Source of the DNA: Halovibrio variabilis
GTDB lineage: Bacteria > Pseudomonadota > Gammaproteobacteria > Pseudomonadales > Halomonadaceae
Direction of reading: 5' to 3'
Assembly (NCBI RefSeq): GCF_007991175.1
Contig: NZ_BJXV01000010.1
Coordinates: 167,460-231,459, forward strand
DNA length: 64,000 nt
Shown: in pieces, positions 25,693 to 35,758 of the stretch
Layout of the letters: each line of letters begins with the position of its first letter
Position numbering within the stretch: the first letter of the stretch is position 1
The notes under the pieces: generated by a model
What the model was told of the DNA's origin: nothing
Seen by the model: only the letters and a program-made list of their open reading frames with translations
The model's database searches: none
Translations under genes and position numbers: made by a program

Positions 25693-26220
25693 TTAAACCC
25701 TGTACTGGTAACGGTAAACATCTCTGTATTCTCCGCCCAGCTGTGGAGCTTGGTAAAAACTCGGGGCTCTTCCAGTAAGCACGAACCCCGCTTTAACTAA
25801 AGCACTTTGGGCGGCAGCGTTGTCTACGTCTGTGAAAGAGCTAACGCCTACAGTCTGACCCGTTGCGAGCAAGTGTTGCGCGGTGAGCGCCAAAGCCTCT
25901 GCTGCAAACCCGCGACCTCTGTATGGGATGCCGATGCCGAAGTGAACAGCCATTGACGCATCATCCTCGGCAATGGTTATCAGCCCTACAGCAGTACCGT
26001 CTCTAATTGCCTCTATCACCCAAACACACATGCCATTGGCTACCAGGCTTTCAGGGTTCGAGAGCTTCTTGAGCATTCCTCCTGTTTGCTCGACGTCACT
26101 ATGTGGCTGCCGCGCAAGGTACTTCGCTGAGCCAGGGTCACCCGTATAGATCTTAAAGATCGGTGCGGTATCTTCGGGCCTGTAGTAACGCAATCCCAGC
26201 CGTTCTGAAGCAGTGATCAT
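25693..26220 (-). CDS. GNAT family N-acetyltransferase
   Basis: A 175-residue acetyltransferase of the RimJ/RimL-like branch: SERLGLRYYRPEDTAPIF at the N terminus, VGLITIAEDD, and the acetyl-CoA loop GIPYRGRGFAAEAL, followed by TDVDNAAAQSALVKAGFVLTGR, which is typical of the branch. The substrate cannot be predicted. GGAG is close to the ATG (about 2-3 bases), so the start is fairly but not wholly certain. It is a single cassette-like gene in the accessory stretch; the 220 bases between it and ccdA hold no feature beyond the ccd promoter. Confidence 0.87.
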   Translation of the reverse strand: MITASERLGLRYYRPEDTAPIFKIYTGDPGSAKYLARQPHSDVEQTGGMLKKLSNPESLVANGMCVWVIEAIRDGTAVGLITIAEDDASMAVHFGIGIPYRGRGFAAEALALTAQHLLATGQTVGVSSFTDVDNAAAQSALVKAGFVLTGRAPSFYQAPQLGGEYRDVYRYQYRV

Positions 26221-26391
26221 ATCTCCAAGCTCTTCTTCAGAAGCACAGCCTGGCTCTTATTCTTACCGTAGCCTGGTGCCTCGTAAAATACGTGAGACGG
26301 TTCATCCAATCCATCGGCTCAATTTCCGGCCAAACCAGATTCGACATCGTCGATGCCAAGATGGTGATAGCCGCTCCCAGCCTAGCCCCGG

Positions 26392-26730
26392 CTATGTTTC
26401 GATGGAAGATAATCGCACATACTCTGGCACCCTTTCCTTGAGCAATTTGATGAGTTCGGGCTGCATTAATTCATAGTGATCAGGAATATTCAGACAGACT
26501 AGCCGCTTCCCGTTCAGCAATTCCTTGTACGTCCTGCCGACCTCATCCTGGTGGTGCTTTTCCATCACCAGGATTATATCAGCCCACTCTATCAAGCTCC
26601 GGGAAACGGGCGTTTGCGCATGTGCCCCTGTCCCAGCGCCGATTGCCTGGATACCAGGATAAGCTGAAAAGACACTTTCCGCCGTTGGACTGCGTAGCCT
26701 ATTTTCGCTGCAGATGAATAGAAGGTTCAT
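26392..26730 (-). CDS. small low-molecular-weight tyrosine phosphatase-like protein
   Basis: A 112-residue protein whose likely start is the ATG at 26730 (MNLLFICSENRLRSPTAE). The loop CSENRLRS fits the CX5RS phosphatase motif, and WADIILVMEKHHQDEV corresponds to the second family block. The general-acid Asp is probably in NIPDHYELM. Members of this short family are often annotated as phosphotyrosine protein phosphatases of unknown target. A longer frame from 26769 adds 13 residues without a ribosome site. It is divergent from the yefM-yoeB pair. Confidence 0.82.
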   Translation of the reverse strand: MNLLFICSENRLRSPTAESVFSAYPGIQAIGAGTGAHAQTPVSRSLIEWADIILVMEKHHQDEVGRTYKELLNGKRLVCLNIPDHYELMQPELIKLLKERVPEYVRLSSIET

Positions 26731-26814
26731 AGGCGCTCCCTGAACACATAACATAAAACTTTGTGGCAATTCTGGCGCCGCGAAGCGTTGGAAATCCGAA
26801 CGCTACTCAGTCGA

Positions 26815-26866
26815 TTGTCAAGCCTCATGATGTACGATATTCTGTACACTAACAACATCCCGTACA
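26815..26866 (+). promoter_or_regulatory. yefM-yoeB promoter and operator
   Basis: TTGTCA (26815-26820), a 17-base spacer and TATTCT (26838-26843) make a good sigma-70 promoter. Three GTAC-centred boxes, TGTAC (26831), TGTACA (26843) and CGTACA (26861), overlap the -10 and the leader. TGTACA palindromes are the known YefM-YoeB operator core, so autorepression is likely. Confidence 0.65.
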
Positions 26867-26877
26867 GGAGCGACCTT

Positions 26878-27129
26878 ATGGATGCTATCAGCTACACAGC
26901 CGCTAGAACCAATCTAGCAAAAACCATGGAGCAGGTCTGTGAAGACCATTCACCTATGATCATCACCCGCAACAAGGCGCAGTCTGTGGTTATGATCTCT
27001 CTCGAAGACTATGAAGCACTGCAAGAGACAGCCTATCTCCTGCGCGCCCCCAAGAACGCCCGCCGTTTGCTGGAATCCATTACCGAGTTGGAGCAAGGCG
27101 GTGGTCAGGAACAGGAACTTCTTGAATGA
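26878..27129 (+). CDS. yefM: YefM-type antitoxin (Phd/YefM family)
   Basis: An 83-residue antitoxin, starting at the ATG at 26878 with AGGAG 8 bases upstream. It has the Phd/YefM DNA-binding N-terminal half (ISYTAARTNLAKTMEQVCED, SVVMISLEDYEALQETAYLL) and an acidic C terminus for toxin binding. It overlaps yoeB by four bases (ATGA). The operator boxes upstream match the YefM-type TGTACA core. Confidence 0.94.
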   Translation: MDAISYTAARTNLAKTMEQVCEDHSPMIITRNKAQSVVMISLEDYEALQETAYLLRAPKNARRLLESITELEQGGGQEQELLE

Positions 27130-27380
27130 AGCTCATCTTTTCCGAGAATGCCTGGGAAGACTATCTGTACTGGCAGAAAACCGATAAGAAGGTTCTTAAC
27201 CGAATTAACAAGCTCATCAAAGAGACCCAGCGAGAGCCATTTGAAGGGGTCGGCAAACCAGAGCCTCTTAAACAGAGCCTCGCCGGTTATTGGTCTCGGC
27301 GAATCAACGAAGAACACCGAATAGTTTACAAAGTCACGGATGACGCTTTGCTAATTGCCCAGCTCCGGTATCACTACTGA
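27126..27380 (+). CDS. yoeB: YoeB-type ribosome-dependent mRNA interferase toxin
   Basis: An 84-residue RelE-superfamily toxin that cuts mRNA in the ribosomal A site. It shows WEDYLYWQKTDKKVLNRINKLI, GVGKPEPLKQSLAGYWSRRI, EHRIVYKV and the terminal RYHY; the conserved catalytic Glu, Arg and His of YoeB are all in these blocks. It is translationally coupled to yefM by a four-base overlap. The gene is intact. Confidence 0.95.
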   Translation: MKLIFSENAWEDYLYWQKTDKKVLNRINKLIKETQREPFEGVGKPEPLKQSLAGYWSRRINEEHRIVYKVTDDALLIAQLRYHY

Positions 27381-27448
27381 CTTAACGCTAGTCTGGCTAC
27401 GCGTCAGCGCGTCGATTCTTGAACGCTTTGTCGGGGCTTACCATTAGT

Positions 27449-27834
27449 TTATTCGCAAGCACCCGCTTGCCGTGCTCCGTAGGTGGCTTGGCTATCTGTA
27501 TACCCCTCTCCTGCACTGGATGAAAGTTGCTCAATAAGACCTTGGCAAGAGAAGCCCATCATATTGAGGTACTGCTCCGCAGACTTCACCGCTTGCTTGG
27601 CTTGTCCCAATCAATATCGAGACTATCCACTGCTGCAGTAGCGTCGGCAACCTTATAACCATCGCCAAAGTCTGATGAGAGCTGCTGAATAAGTCCGCTC
27701 CGCGAGAAGCCCTGCATGCTGAGATACAGGTTCGCAGATCTGACGGCATTGTTCTGGGGCCCCGTAAGGCTTTCCGCCCATGTAGGCGTGGCGGAAAACA
27801 AGGCAACAATCAACGCTAATTTCAAGATTTTCAT
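27449..27834 (-). pseudogene. Ltp-domain (host cell surface-exposed lipoprotein-like) gene, frameshifted
   Basis: The intact first part (27834 to 27586) encodes a signal peptide (KILKLALIVALFSATPTWA) and one Ltp repeat (NNAVRSANLYLSMQGFSRSG onward), then stops. If the frame is shifted by one base at about 27600, a second, very similar repeat continues (QAVKSAEQYLNMMGFSCQG onward) and ends at TAA 27449-27451. Two tandem Ltp repeats are usual, so this is one gene with a single-base frameshift. It may be a true decay or a sequencing slip. Ltp domains are known from secreted and phage superinfection-exclusion proteins. Confidence 0.72.
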
Positions 27835-27878
27835 TGTTATTTCTCCATGTATTAATTCGTGTGGCCCGTATCTTTAGT

Positions 27879-28497
27879 TTACCCACGGCGCGCCAGCAAA
27901 AGCCCAACGCCAGCACTACAAAACAAACCGGCACAAATTCTATTGAACAGGCGGCGCATTGAGGGGCGAGAGAACCAATGACGCAGCGCTTTGACAAAAA
28001 AGGAATACCCGGCTATTGCTACCCACTCAAGCATCAAAAGCAACCCCACCTAAAATCAAGAATTGAAATCCCACAGAGCCTGTAGGGTCAACAAACTGAG
28101 GCAAGAAAGCAGTGAAAATCAAAATCGCCTTGGGGTTTCCAGCCGTCAGGAAAAACTCTTGCCTCGCCAATTGGAATAGGCCCTTGCCACCCAAAGCTTC
28201 GTTCCCACCGTCAGTTGGGTCTGCCGTCCAAAGCTGAAAGGCCAGCCAAAGTAGATAGAGCCCTCCAACAACCATTATTGCAAAAATAATTTTTCGCACG
28301 TATACAGCACTGTTGCCAGCCCTGTAGCGGCAAGAGTGATCATGCCCACAAATGCGACCAGACGGCCCAAGCCAGCATAGCAGGCGGCCTTAGCCGTAGC
28401 ACTTTGCGTTCGTCATCGAAAGGAGGTTACTGGGGCCAGGCGCCATGTTCAATGCAAAACATGCGGGTATGAACAAAAGGATGGTTATTAAAGTCAC
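27879..28497 (-). pseudogene. LysE/RhtB family exporter, multiply frameshifted
   Basis: Pieces of a roughly 200-residue LysE-type amino-acid exporter occur in consecutive frames. From GTG 28497 (AAGGAG upstream) the first helix ends in NMAPGPSNLLSMTNAKCYG and a stop. A middle piece has GLYLLWLAFQLWTADPTD and GNPKAILIFTAFLPQFVDPT. A last piece with EWVAIAGYSFFVKALRHW and FNRICAGLFCSAGVGLLLA ends at TAA 27879. At least three frame changes, near 28370, 28300 and 28030, are needed to join them, so the gene is dead. Confidence 0.78.
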
Positions 28498-28596
28498 AAC
28501 TAATTCTCCTTGCCTCCTAACGCCAGGCTAAGCCGCCGGTTGGAGCGTCAGCGCAAACCGGTCGGCCCTGGATTCATTATGAATAACCACTTATCT

Positions 28597-28929
28597 TCAA
28601 GCTTCCTTAAGAACACCTTGAACTTCTTCCAACCATTTTTTTCTTCCAAAAACGGAAAATCGATGGCTTGCCCCATCCTCCATTGCCACCACAATGGCAT
28701 TAGGAAATAAAGGAATGAATCCTAGAAACTTTGTCCATCCATTGCTAACAAACATACACCCATTCAGATCAATGGAAGCACTCGAGCCCTGAGCATTAAA
28801 ACCGTGCCCTTCGAAGATAATTCTTTGATTTGTCAAATATAGCTTACCTCCTGCACTCTCGACATTCTTTTGCCTATTCGCTTTTCCTTCTTTGACTAAA
28901 ACTTCTGATTCCTTGAGTGTAGTTTTCAT
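28597..28929 (-). CDS. GRAM domain-containing protein
   Basis: A 110-residue protein from the ATG at 28929, which follows GGAGGAG; an upstream in-frame ATG at 28965 is less likely. Residues about 10-100 resemble a GRAM/PH-like domain: KANRQKNVESAGGKLYLTNQ, RIIFEGHG, then a hydrophobic strand AIVVAMEDG and SVFGRKKWLEEVQ. GRAM domains bind lipids or proteins. There is no membrane helix. The base composition is AT-richer than the flanking core genes, which fits acquisition by transfer. Confidence 0.75.
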   Translation of the reverse strand: MKTTLKESEVLVKEGKANRQKNVESAGGKLYLTNQRIIFEGHGFNAQGSSASIDLNGCMFVSNGWTKFLGFIPLFPNAIVVAMEDGASHRFSVFGRKKWLEEVQGVLKEA

Positions 28930-28958
28930 ACTTCTCCTCCCCCACTTAATGAATAGTT

Positions 28959-29141
28959 TTAACAATCTTGTGATATTAGATCTTTAAATATCGGGTCTTC
29001 TCCGTGTACGCAAACCTTCCCATTATCTCTTTCGGCTTTTTCCATTAACTCATAGTCACCATCATTGAGAGCAAAAATTAAACCCATACTCTTCTTCATC
29101 TCTTGATAATATGGCCAGACCGGTTTTCCCCTGACTCCCAT
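28959..29141 (-). CDS. small hypothetical protein
   Basis: A 60-codon frame with no recognised domain (contains DGDYELMEKAERDNGK). A weak AAAAGG precedes the ATG at about 7 bases. It ends 30 bases before the GRAM start on the same strand, so it may be a real small gene transcribed with it or a remnant of a larger one. No hydrophobic segment or signal is seen. Confidence 0.35.
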   Translation of the reverse strand: MGVRGKPVWPYYQEMKKSMGLIFALNDGDYELMEKAERDNGKVCVHGEDPIFKDLISQDC

Positions 29142-29912
29142 TTTATACCTTTTTAATAAAGCCCTTCAATACTATGCTCAGGGCATACGTTATTGACACC
29201 ATTTTTAAAACTTCTAATAGAAGTGGAGTCGAAAAATCCTGTATTAATATTGCTAGAAGCAAATCATAACAACAATACAGAGAACAAAAGAGCTAACTTA
29301 TTAAAATTATATTTCCTGCATTTCCACATACGAAATTATCTAATTAAGATTAGAAAGAAGAGGTAATAAAACACATATTACTTCTGTTTACAACCTCAAC
29401 TTCCGCACGAATCACCTTCGGCAATGAACTTTATTCTACCTATTGATAATGACTGTTCATTGCATTTTCCAGCAGTGAAATGGAAAAGCCCCACCAAAAG
29501 GCAGGGCTTTCCAGTAAACCAAAAATCAACACGACGCATTAACGATGAGAGCCTAACTTTTATCATCCTTGACGGCGAGAAGTCCTCTTCGTCAAGGTGA
29601 CAGCCGATAATGGTTGATAGATGGAAGAAACGACCGATTGGCACTGAAGCGCCTGGAGACTCGATGGCGTCTGAGTCGAGGGGTCGATTACCTTGCCCGT
29701 ATCCAGATAATCTAGCATCTAGCCAATCCCAGGCGCTTGAAGACCAATACCCACAGCGATAAAGATCACCGTATTGAGCAGTAGATCAATAGCCAAGAGA
29801 ACCTCCTTGCGAAGGACGGTCTTGAACTCCATTCTATCCAATGTGGGAACACCATGGCCATTGAGCTTCAGGCTACACTCTGATGCATCATGCCCACGAC
29901 GATATGAAAACT
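29142..29912. other. AT-rich accessory intergenic stretch
   Basis: Some 770 bases with no confident gene except the small membrane ORF listed separately. 29142-29395 is very AT-rich with no structure I can name. Near 29479-29508 an imperfect hairpin pairs AAAGCCC with GGGCTTT. The open frame 29396-29644 (minus) has no start signal and an unconvincing composition. The stretch looks like eroded sequence of a genomic island. Confidence 0.4.
29719..29832 (-). CDS. possible 37-residue membrane peptide
   Basis: From ATG 29832 a short frame encodes a charged head (EFKTVLRKEVLLA) and one hydrophobic helix (LLLNTVIFIAVGIG), ending at TAG 29719-29721. AAGGAGG also lies inside it, before a TTG at codon 13. 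It may be a small membrane protein or the end of a decayed gene; I cannot tell which. Confidence 0.25.
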   Translation of the reverse strand: MEFKTVLRKEVLLAIDLLLNTVIFIAVGIGLQAPGIG

Positions 29913-30248
29913 CTAAGAGTTGATTATCTTCATATCCCGTAACGATCTCTTAGCCAGGTCTTCGTTATACCCCTTGGTTCTACCCCAAATGATAATTATA
30001 TCAATAAAGTACCAAACAAAGAACCCGCCAAATGTAAGCCAGAAAATCAACCCCAAGCCTACTCTTCCTTCAATAAAATGTTGTATCGGAAAAAATATTG
30101 CTAGCAAGAGCATTAGAATAGGATTTCTTTTTTTCCTTAAAAACTCCTCTTCAAATACAGATTGCTCTGAAGGCGGAAGTTTTGAAAGTGCATTTTTTAC
30201 GCTGGAAGGAAGGCTATCTGCAGCTTTGCTACTAACCTCTAACGACAT
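29913..30248 (-). CDS. TM2 domain-containing protein
   Basis: A 111-residue protein: a soluble, helical N-terminal half (SSVKNALSKLPPSEQSVFEEEF) followed by two membrane helices in the TM2 layout, with PIQHFIEGRVGLGLIFWLTF between and GGFFVWYFIDIIIIWGRTKG at the end. TM2 proteins pair two helices around a short turn; their function in bacteria is mostly unknown. The gene is AT-rich, like its neighbours in the accessory stretch. Confidence 0.78.
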   Translation of the reverse strand: MSLEVSSKAADSLPSSVKNALSKLPPSEQSVFEEEFLRKKRNPILMLLLAIFFPIQHFIEGRVGLGLIFWLTFGGFFVWYFIDIIIIWGRTKGYNEDLAKRSLRDMKIINS

Positions 30249-30740
30249 TTTAGATCCCTTTATTTAGTTTTTAGGAAACCGGTAGAACTATAGATGCATG
30301 AATATTTAAAAAACACTTCAGATGCAAATAATTCTTAGATTCTGACAGAGGATATACTTGGTGTCAATATTCTTATTTCGGCAAATTATATACGTGTAAG
30401 TGGCTATTCATAATTAATCATATATCTTGTCCCATAACCACCAAGCAAGTGGTTCATCTTCTCACAGAGGTGATCAAAAGAAAGGTAGGCGTTTAAGGGC
30501 AGCCAGAAGCACTTCATCGGCCTCCTTCTGAGCCATAAACTGTTCAAACACCTCAATCACCGGTGGTCATCTCGATGATGATTTCACTTCGCTCCAGGGT
30601 GAAACATTGACAGAATCTTGTTTTAACCTGAAATCCACTAATTTATCGAAGTACGGTAACGTTTCTAGGGAAGCCTGCCACACCATCAACATAGTCCCCT
30701 TGCATCTCCCCCACCCGCCTCCTACACTCCACCAACGAAC
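30249..30740. other. intergenic stretch between TM2 gene and TPP riboswitch
   Basis: About 490 bases without a supported gene. On the minus strand near 30480-30565 a short frame reads VIEVFEQFMAQKEADEVLLA and ends in a stop; it looks like the last part of a lost gene, not one I can name. The part next to the riboswitch should hold the tenA-thiC promoter, but no clear -35/-10 pair stands out. Confidence 0.4.
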
Positions 30741-30883
30741 AGCTTGACGGGGTGCCGGTGAAATCCGGCTGAGATGGCGCAGGGCGAGCATTTTTGCTGC
30801 CGAGCGCTGGTCCCGCTGAACCTGATCCGGCTAATGCGCTGCTCATATAACGAGCAGCACGGGTACCGGCGTAGGGATCAAGC
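30741..30883 (+). promoter_or_regulatory. TPP riboswitch (THI element)
   Basis: The conserved THI blocks occur in order: GACGGGGTGCCGG near 30747, CCGGCTGAGAT (30766-30776), GCTGAACCTGATCCGGCTAATGC (about 30815-30838) and a closing CCGGCGTAGGGATCAAG (30867-30883). It carries a longer variable stem than usual between CTGAGA and the CTGAACCTGAT block. Bound thiamine pyrophosphate should shut off the downstream tenA and thiC, the thiamine-synthesis genes. Confidence 0.95.
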
Positions 30884-30954
30884 GATGGCCATGGCTAGCT
30901 CTCACGATCGCACGCCACCTTTAGGGCCATTTCCTCGATCTTTTATACGCCTGC

Positions 30955-30978
30955 CCTCCGGATCATTACCACCGGAGG
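30955..30978 (+). promoter_or_regulatory. hairpin sequestering the tenA ribosome site
   Basis: CCTCCGG (30955-30961) can pair perfectly with CCGGAGG (30972-30978), which contains the GGAGG ribosome site of tenA, 4 bases before the ATG at 30983. No T run follows. This is a likely translational expression platform for the TPP riboswitch about 70 bases upstream. Confidence 0.6.
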
Positions 30979-30982
30979 CATC

Positions 30983-33602
<2,620 letters not shown>

Positions 33603-33637
33603 AACAGCAAGCTACTGAACTGTTTCATAACTGAATG

Positions 33638-33675
33638 TGGCCCTTGAGTCTTAGGAAAACTCAAGGGCCATTTTT
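33638..33675 (+). terminator. rho-independent terminator after thiC
   Basis: A perfect 12-bp stem TGGCCCTTGAGT/ACTCAAGGGCCA with a 9-base loop, followed by TTTTT, 35 bases after the thiC stop. Confidence 0.95.
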
Positions 33676-33898
33676 ATACCCACTCGTTTCTGGCTCGGTC
33701 ACTCAGGCTTCTTGGCCTTATGGTTTATCAATATAGTCTTATCCGGCCATTTTCTGAATCTGCCCTAACCCTCGTTAAAAGTAATTTTCACTTAAGTAGA
33801 GGTTAATTATACATTGATCGTGTATGATTCTCATTTGTAGAATATTTTATTCACTACAATCAATTTAAAACCAACACCTTTCAAAGAACCGATTCCAA

Positions 33899-35578
33899 AT
33901 GAAAACCAAACTTTCCCTAGCGGTATCGCTTGCCCTGATCAGCGCTGGCCTGCTCAGCGGCTGCAGCAGTGATAACGAGCCAACCGAAGCAGCGTCGGTT
34001 CTGAATTATATTCCGGCTGATTCCCCCTACTTCATGGCCTCAAGTGAACCCATGCCTGAACAGGCGGCCTTTGATCTCTATCAGCGCATGCAGCCCACGG
34101 CGAGCCTTGAGTCTGACCTGGAAGAACTGCGCGACATACTGCCCCAGATAGAAGACGACGAAGTACAGCATGCGTTAATGACGCTATTAATCGCCATGGG
34201 TGAAGAACTGGAAGGTGTTGAGTCACTGGAGGATATCCATGCGCTGGGGCTAAAGGCGAGCCCTCAGGCCGCCTTGTATGGGTTGGGCATCTTGCCGGTA
34301 CTGCGCATGCAACTGGAGGATGAAGAAGCCTTTCGCGAAACGCTTCAACGCATCCTGACCAAGGCAGATATCAACCCAAGCACGGCCACCACCAACGGCA
34401 CCGATTACTGGGTGCTAACGCCTGAGGGGCCGGTCAAGGCGATCCTCGCCATTATTGAACAGCAATTACTGTTGTCTGTTGTGCCGCAGGATGCCAGCGC
34501 TGAGCTGATGGCACAGGTACTGGGTAACGATCTGCCTGACAGCAACCTTGGTGATTCTGGCGCACTGGCAGCGCTTGAGCAGCGCCATGGCTTTACCCCT
34601 TACGGTGCCGGGGAAGTCGACTTTTCGCGCCTGCTTAATGAGTTGAGCTCCCCTTCTCATGCAGGCACTCAAGCGTTGATGGACGCCGTTGAAGCCGAGC
34701 AGCTGGATCTATCCACCTGTCAGGCCGATATTGACCGCCTCACCGGCCGCTTCCCTGGCCTGGTAATGGGCATGCGTGAGTACAACCAAGAGCGCATGGA
34801 GATGAATGTCATACTGGAAACCGATGACGGCATTGTCAGCGACCTGCGCGCCCTGACGACTCAGGTGCCGGGCCTGGGTAGTACAGAAGGCATGGCCAGC
34901 TTCGGGATGGGTTTGAATTTGCCGGTACTGCTTCAGACGATTCAGAAATATGCGCAGGAAGTGCGTCAAAACCCCTTCAGCTGTGCCGAACTACAGGACC
35001 TGAACAGCGCCTGGACCGAGATCAACATGGCGATGAACAACCCTGCCACCTTGATGATCGGGTCAGCGCTATCCGGTTTGCGAGCCCGCATCGACAGCCT
35101 GACCATGACCGATGGCGAACCCACCGGTACTGGCATCCTGACTATCGCCTCACAAAACCCGCTGGGACTGCTGACTACCGCCAGCGCCTTCACGCCTGAG
35201 TTAGGAGCGCTTGGGCTTGAACCCGGCGGGGAAGCCAAACAAATCCAGAGCATGATGCTGCCACCTGACGTACCGGCGCTCTACGCCGCCATGTCGGATA
35301 CAGCCATCGTGCTGGGCGCTGGCATCAGCGATTCAGAGACGCTGAAAGCCGAGCTACAAGCGCCTGCGTCAGAGCGTGACCTGCTGCTTTATGGCCACAT
35401 TACCGGTGAGTTTTACGCTTCGCTGGCCGATGTTATGGAGCAGGTAGCACCCGATGACGTATCAGCGTCCGATATTGAACTGTTCAGGCAGTATGCTGAG
35501 ATCTACAAGAACATGGAGTACGGGTTCAGAGTGGACGATGCAGGTGTTGAAATGAACTTCTCGCTCGAACTGGACTGA
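33899..35578 (+). CDS. large lipoprotein of unknown function
   Basis: A 559-residue protein with a classic lipoprotein signal (SLALISAGLLSGC, Cys at residue 22) followed by acidic mature sequence. The mature part begins with LNYIPADSPYFMASSEPMPE, a phrase seen in poorly characterised gammaproteobacterial lipoproteins, and has no recognised enzymatic motif. It looks like two repeated alpha/beta halves with few cysteines. It is monocistronic: preceded by about 225 bases that include TATGAT at 33822 and followed by a terminator. I cannot assign a function. Confidence 0.8.
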   Translation: MKTKLSLAVSLALISAGLLSGCSSDNEPTEAASVLNYIPADSPYFMASSEPMPEQAAFDLYQRMQPTASLESDLEELRDILPQIEDDEVQHALMTLLIAMGEELEGVESLEDIHALGLKASPQAALYGLGILPVLRMQLEDEEAFRETLQRILTKADINPSTATTNGTDYWVLTPEGPVKAILAIIEQQLLLSVVPQDASAELMAQVLGNDLPDSNLGDSGALAALEQRHGFTPYGAGEVDFSRLLNELSSPSHAGTQALMDAVEAEQLDLSTCQADIDRLTGRFPGLVMGMREYNQERMEMNVILETDDGIVSDLRALTTQVPGLGSTEGMASFGMGLNLPVLLQTIQKYAQEVRQNPFSCAELQDLNSAWTEINMAMNNPATLMIGSALSGLRARIDSLTMTDGEPTGTGILTIASQNPLGLLTTASAFTPELGALGLEPGGEAKQIQSMMLPPDVPALYAAMSDTAIVLGAGISDSETLKAELQAPASERDLLLYGHITGEFYASLADVMEQVAPDDVSASDIELFRQYAEIYKNMEYGFRVDDAGVEMNFSLELD

Positions 35579-35601
35579 TATCTGTCAGCTCGTGTAATCC
35601 G

Positions 35602-35630
35602 AAAAACCCGCTGACGTTTAGCGGGTTTTT
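35602..35630 (+). terminator. rho-independent terminator after the lipoprotein gene
   Basis: AAAAACCCGCTGA and the matching AGCGGGTTTTT form a stem with a short loop, ending in a T run. The A run on the left means it could also work in reverse. It is 24 bases after the stop. Confidence 0.9.
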
Positions 35631-35758
35631 CGTTAATAGCTTCATTGTCAATACCGCTCAATTGGGCCGCCATGGTGACCTTAATCCTTTACACCAAGGG
35701 CACCTTGCCAGTCATTTTTAGGATCTGTTGACATCTCACTCACGCCCACCCTTTTAGC

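Noticed and set aside
28510..28570. possible integron attC site (cctaacgccaggctaagccgcc) in the TA-rich region
   Set aside because: One half resembles an attC arm, but I could not find the matching complementary arm at a proper distance, nor an integrase gene.
29396..29644. 82-codon minus-strand frame
   Set aside because: No ribosome site and no domain; includes a hairpin-like sequence, so coding is unlikely.
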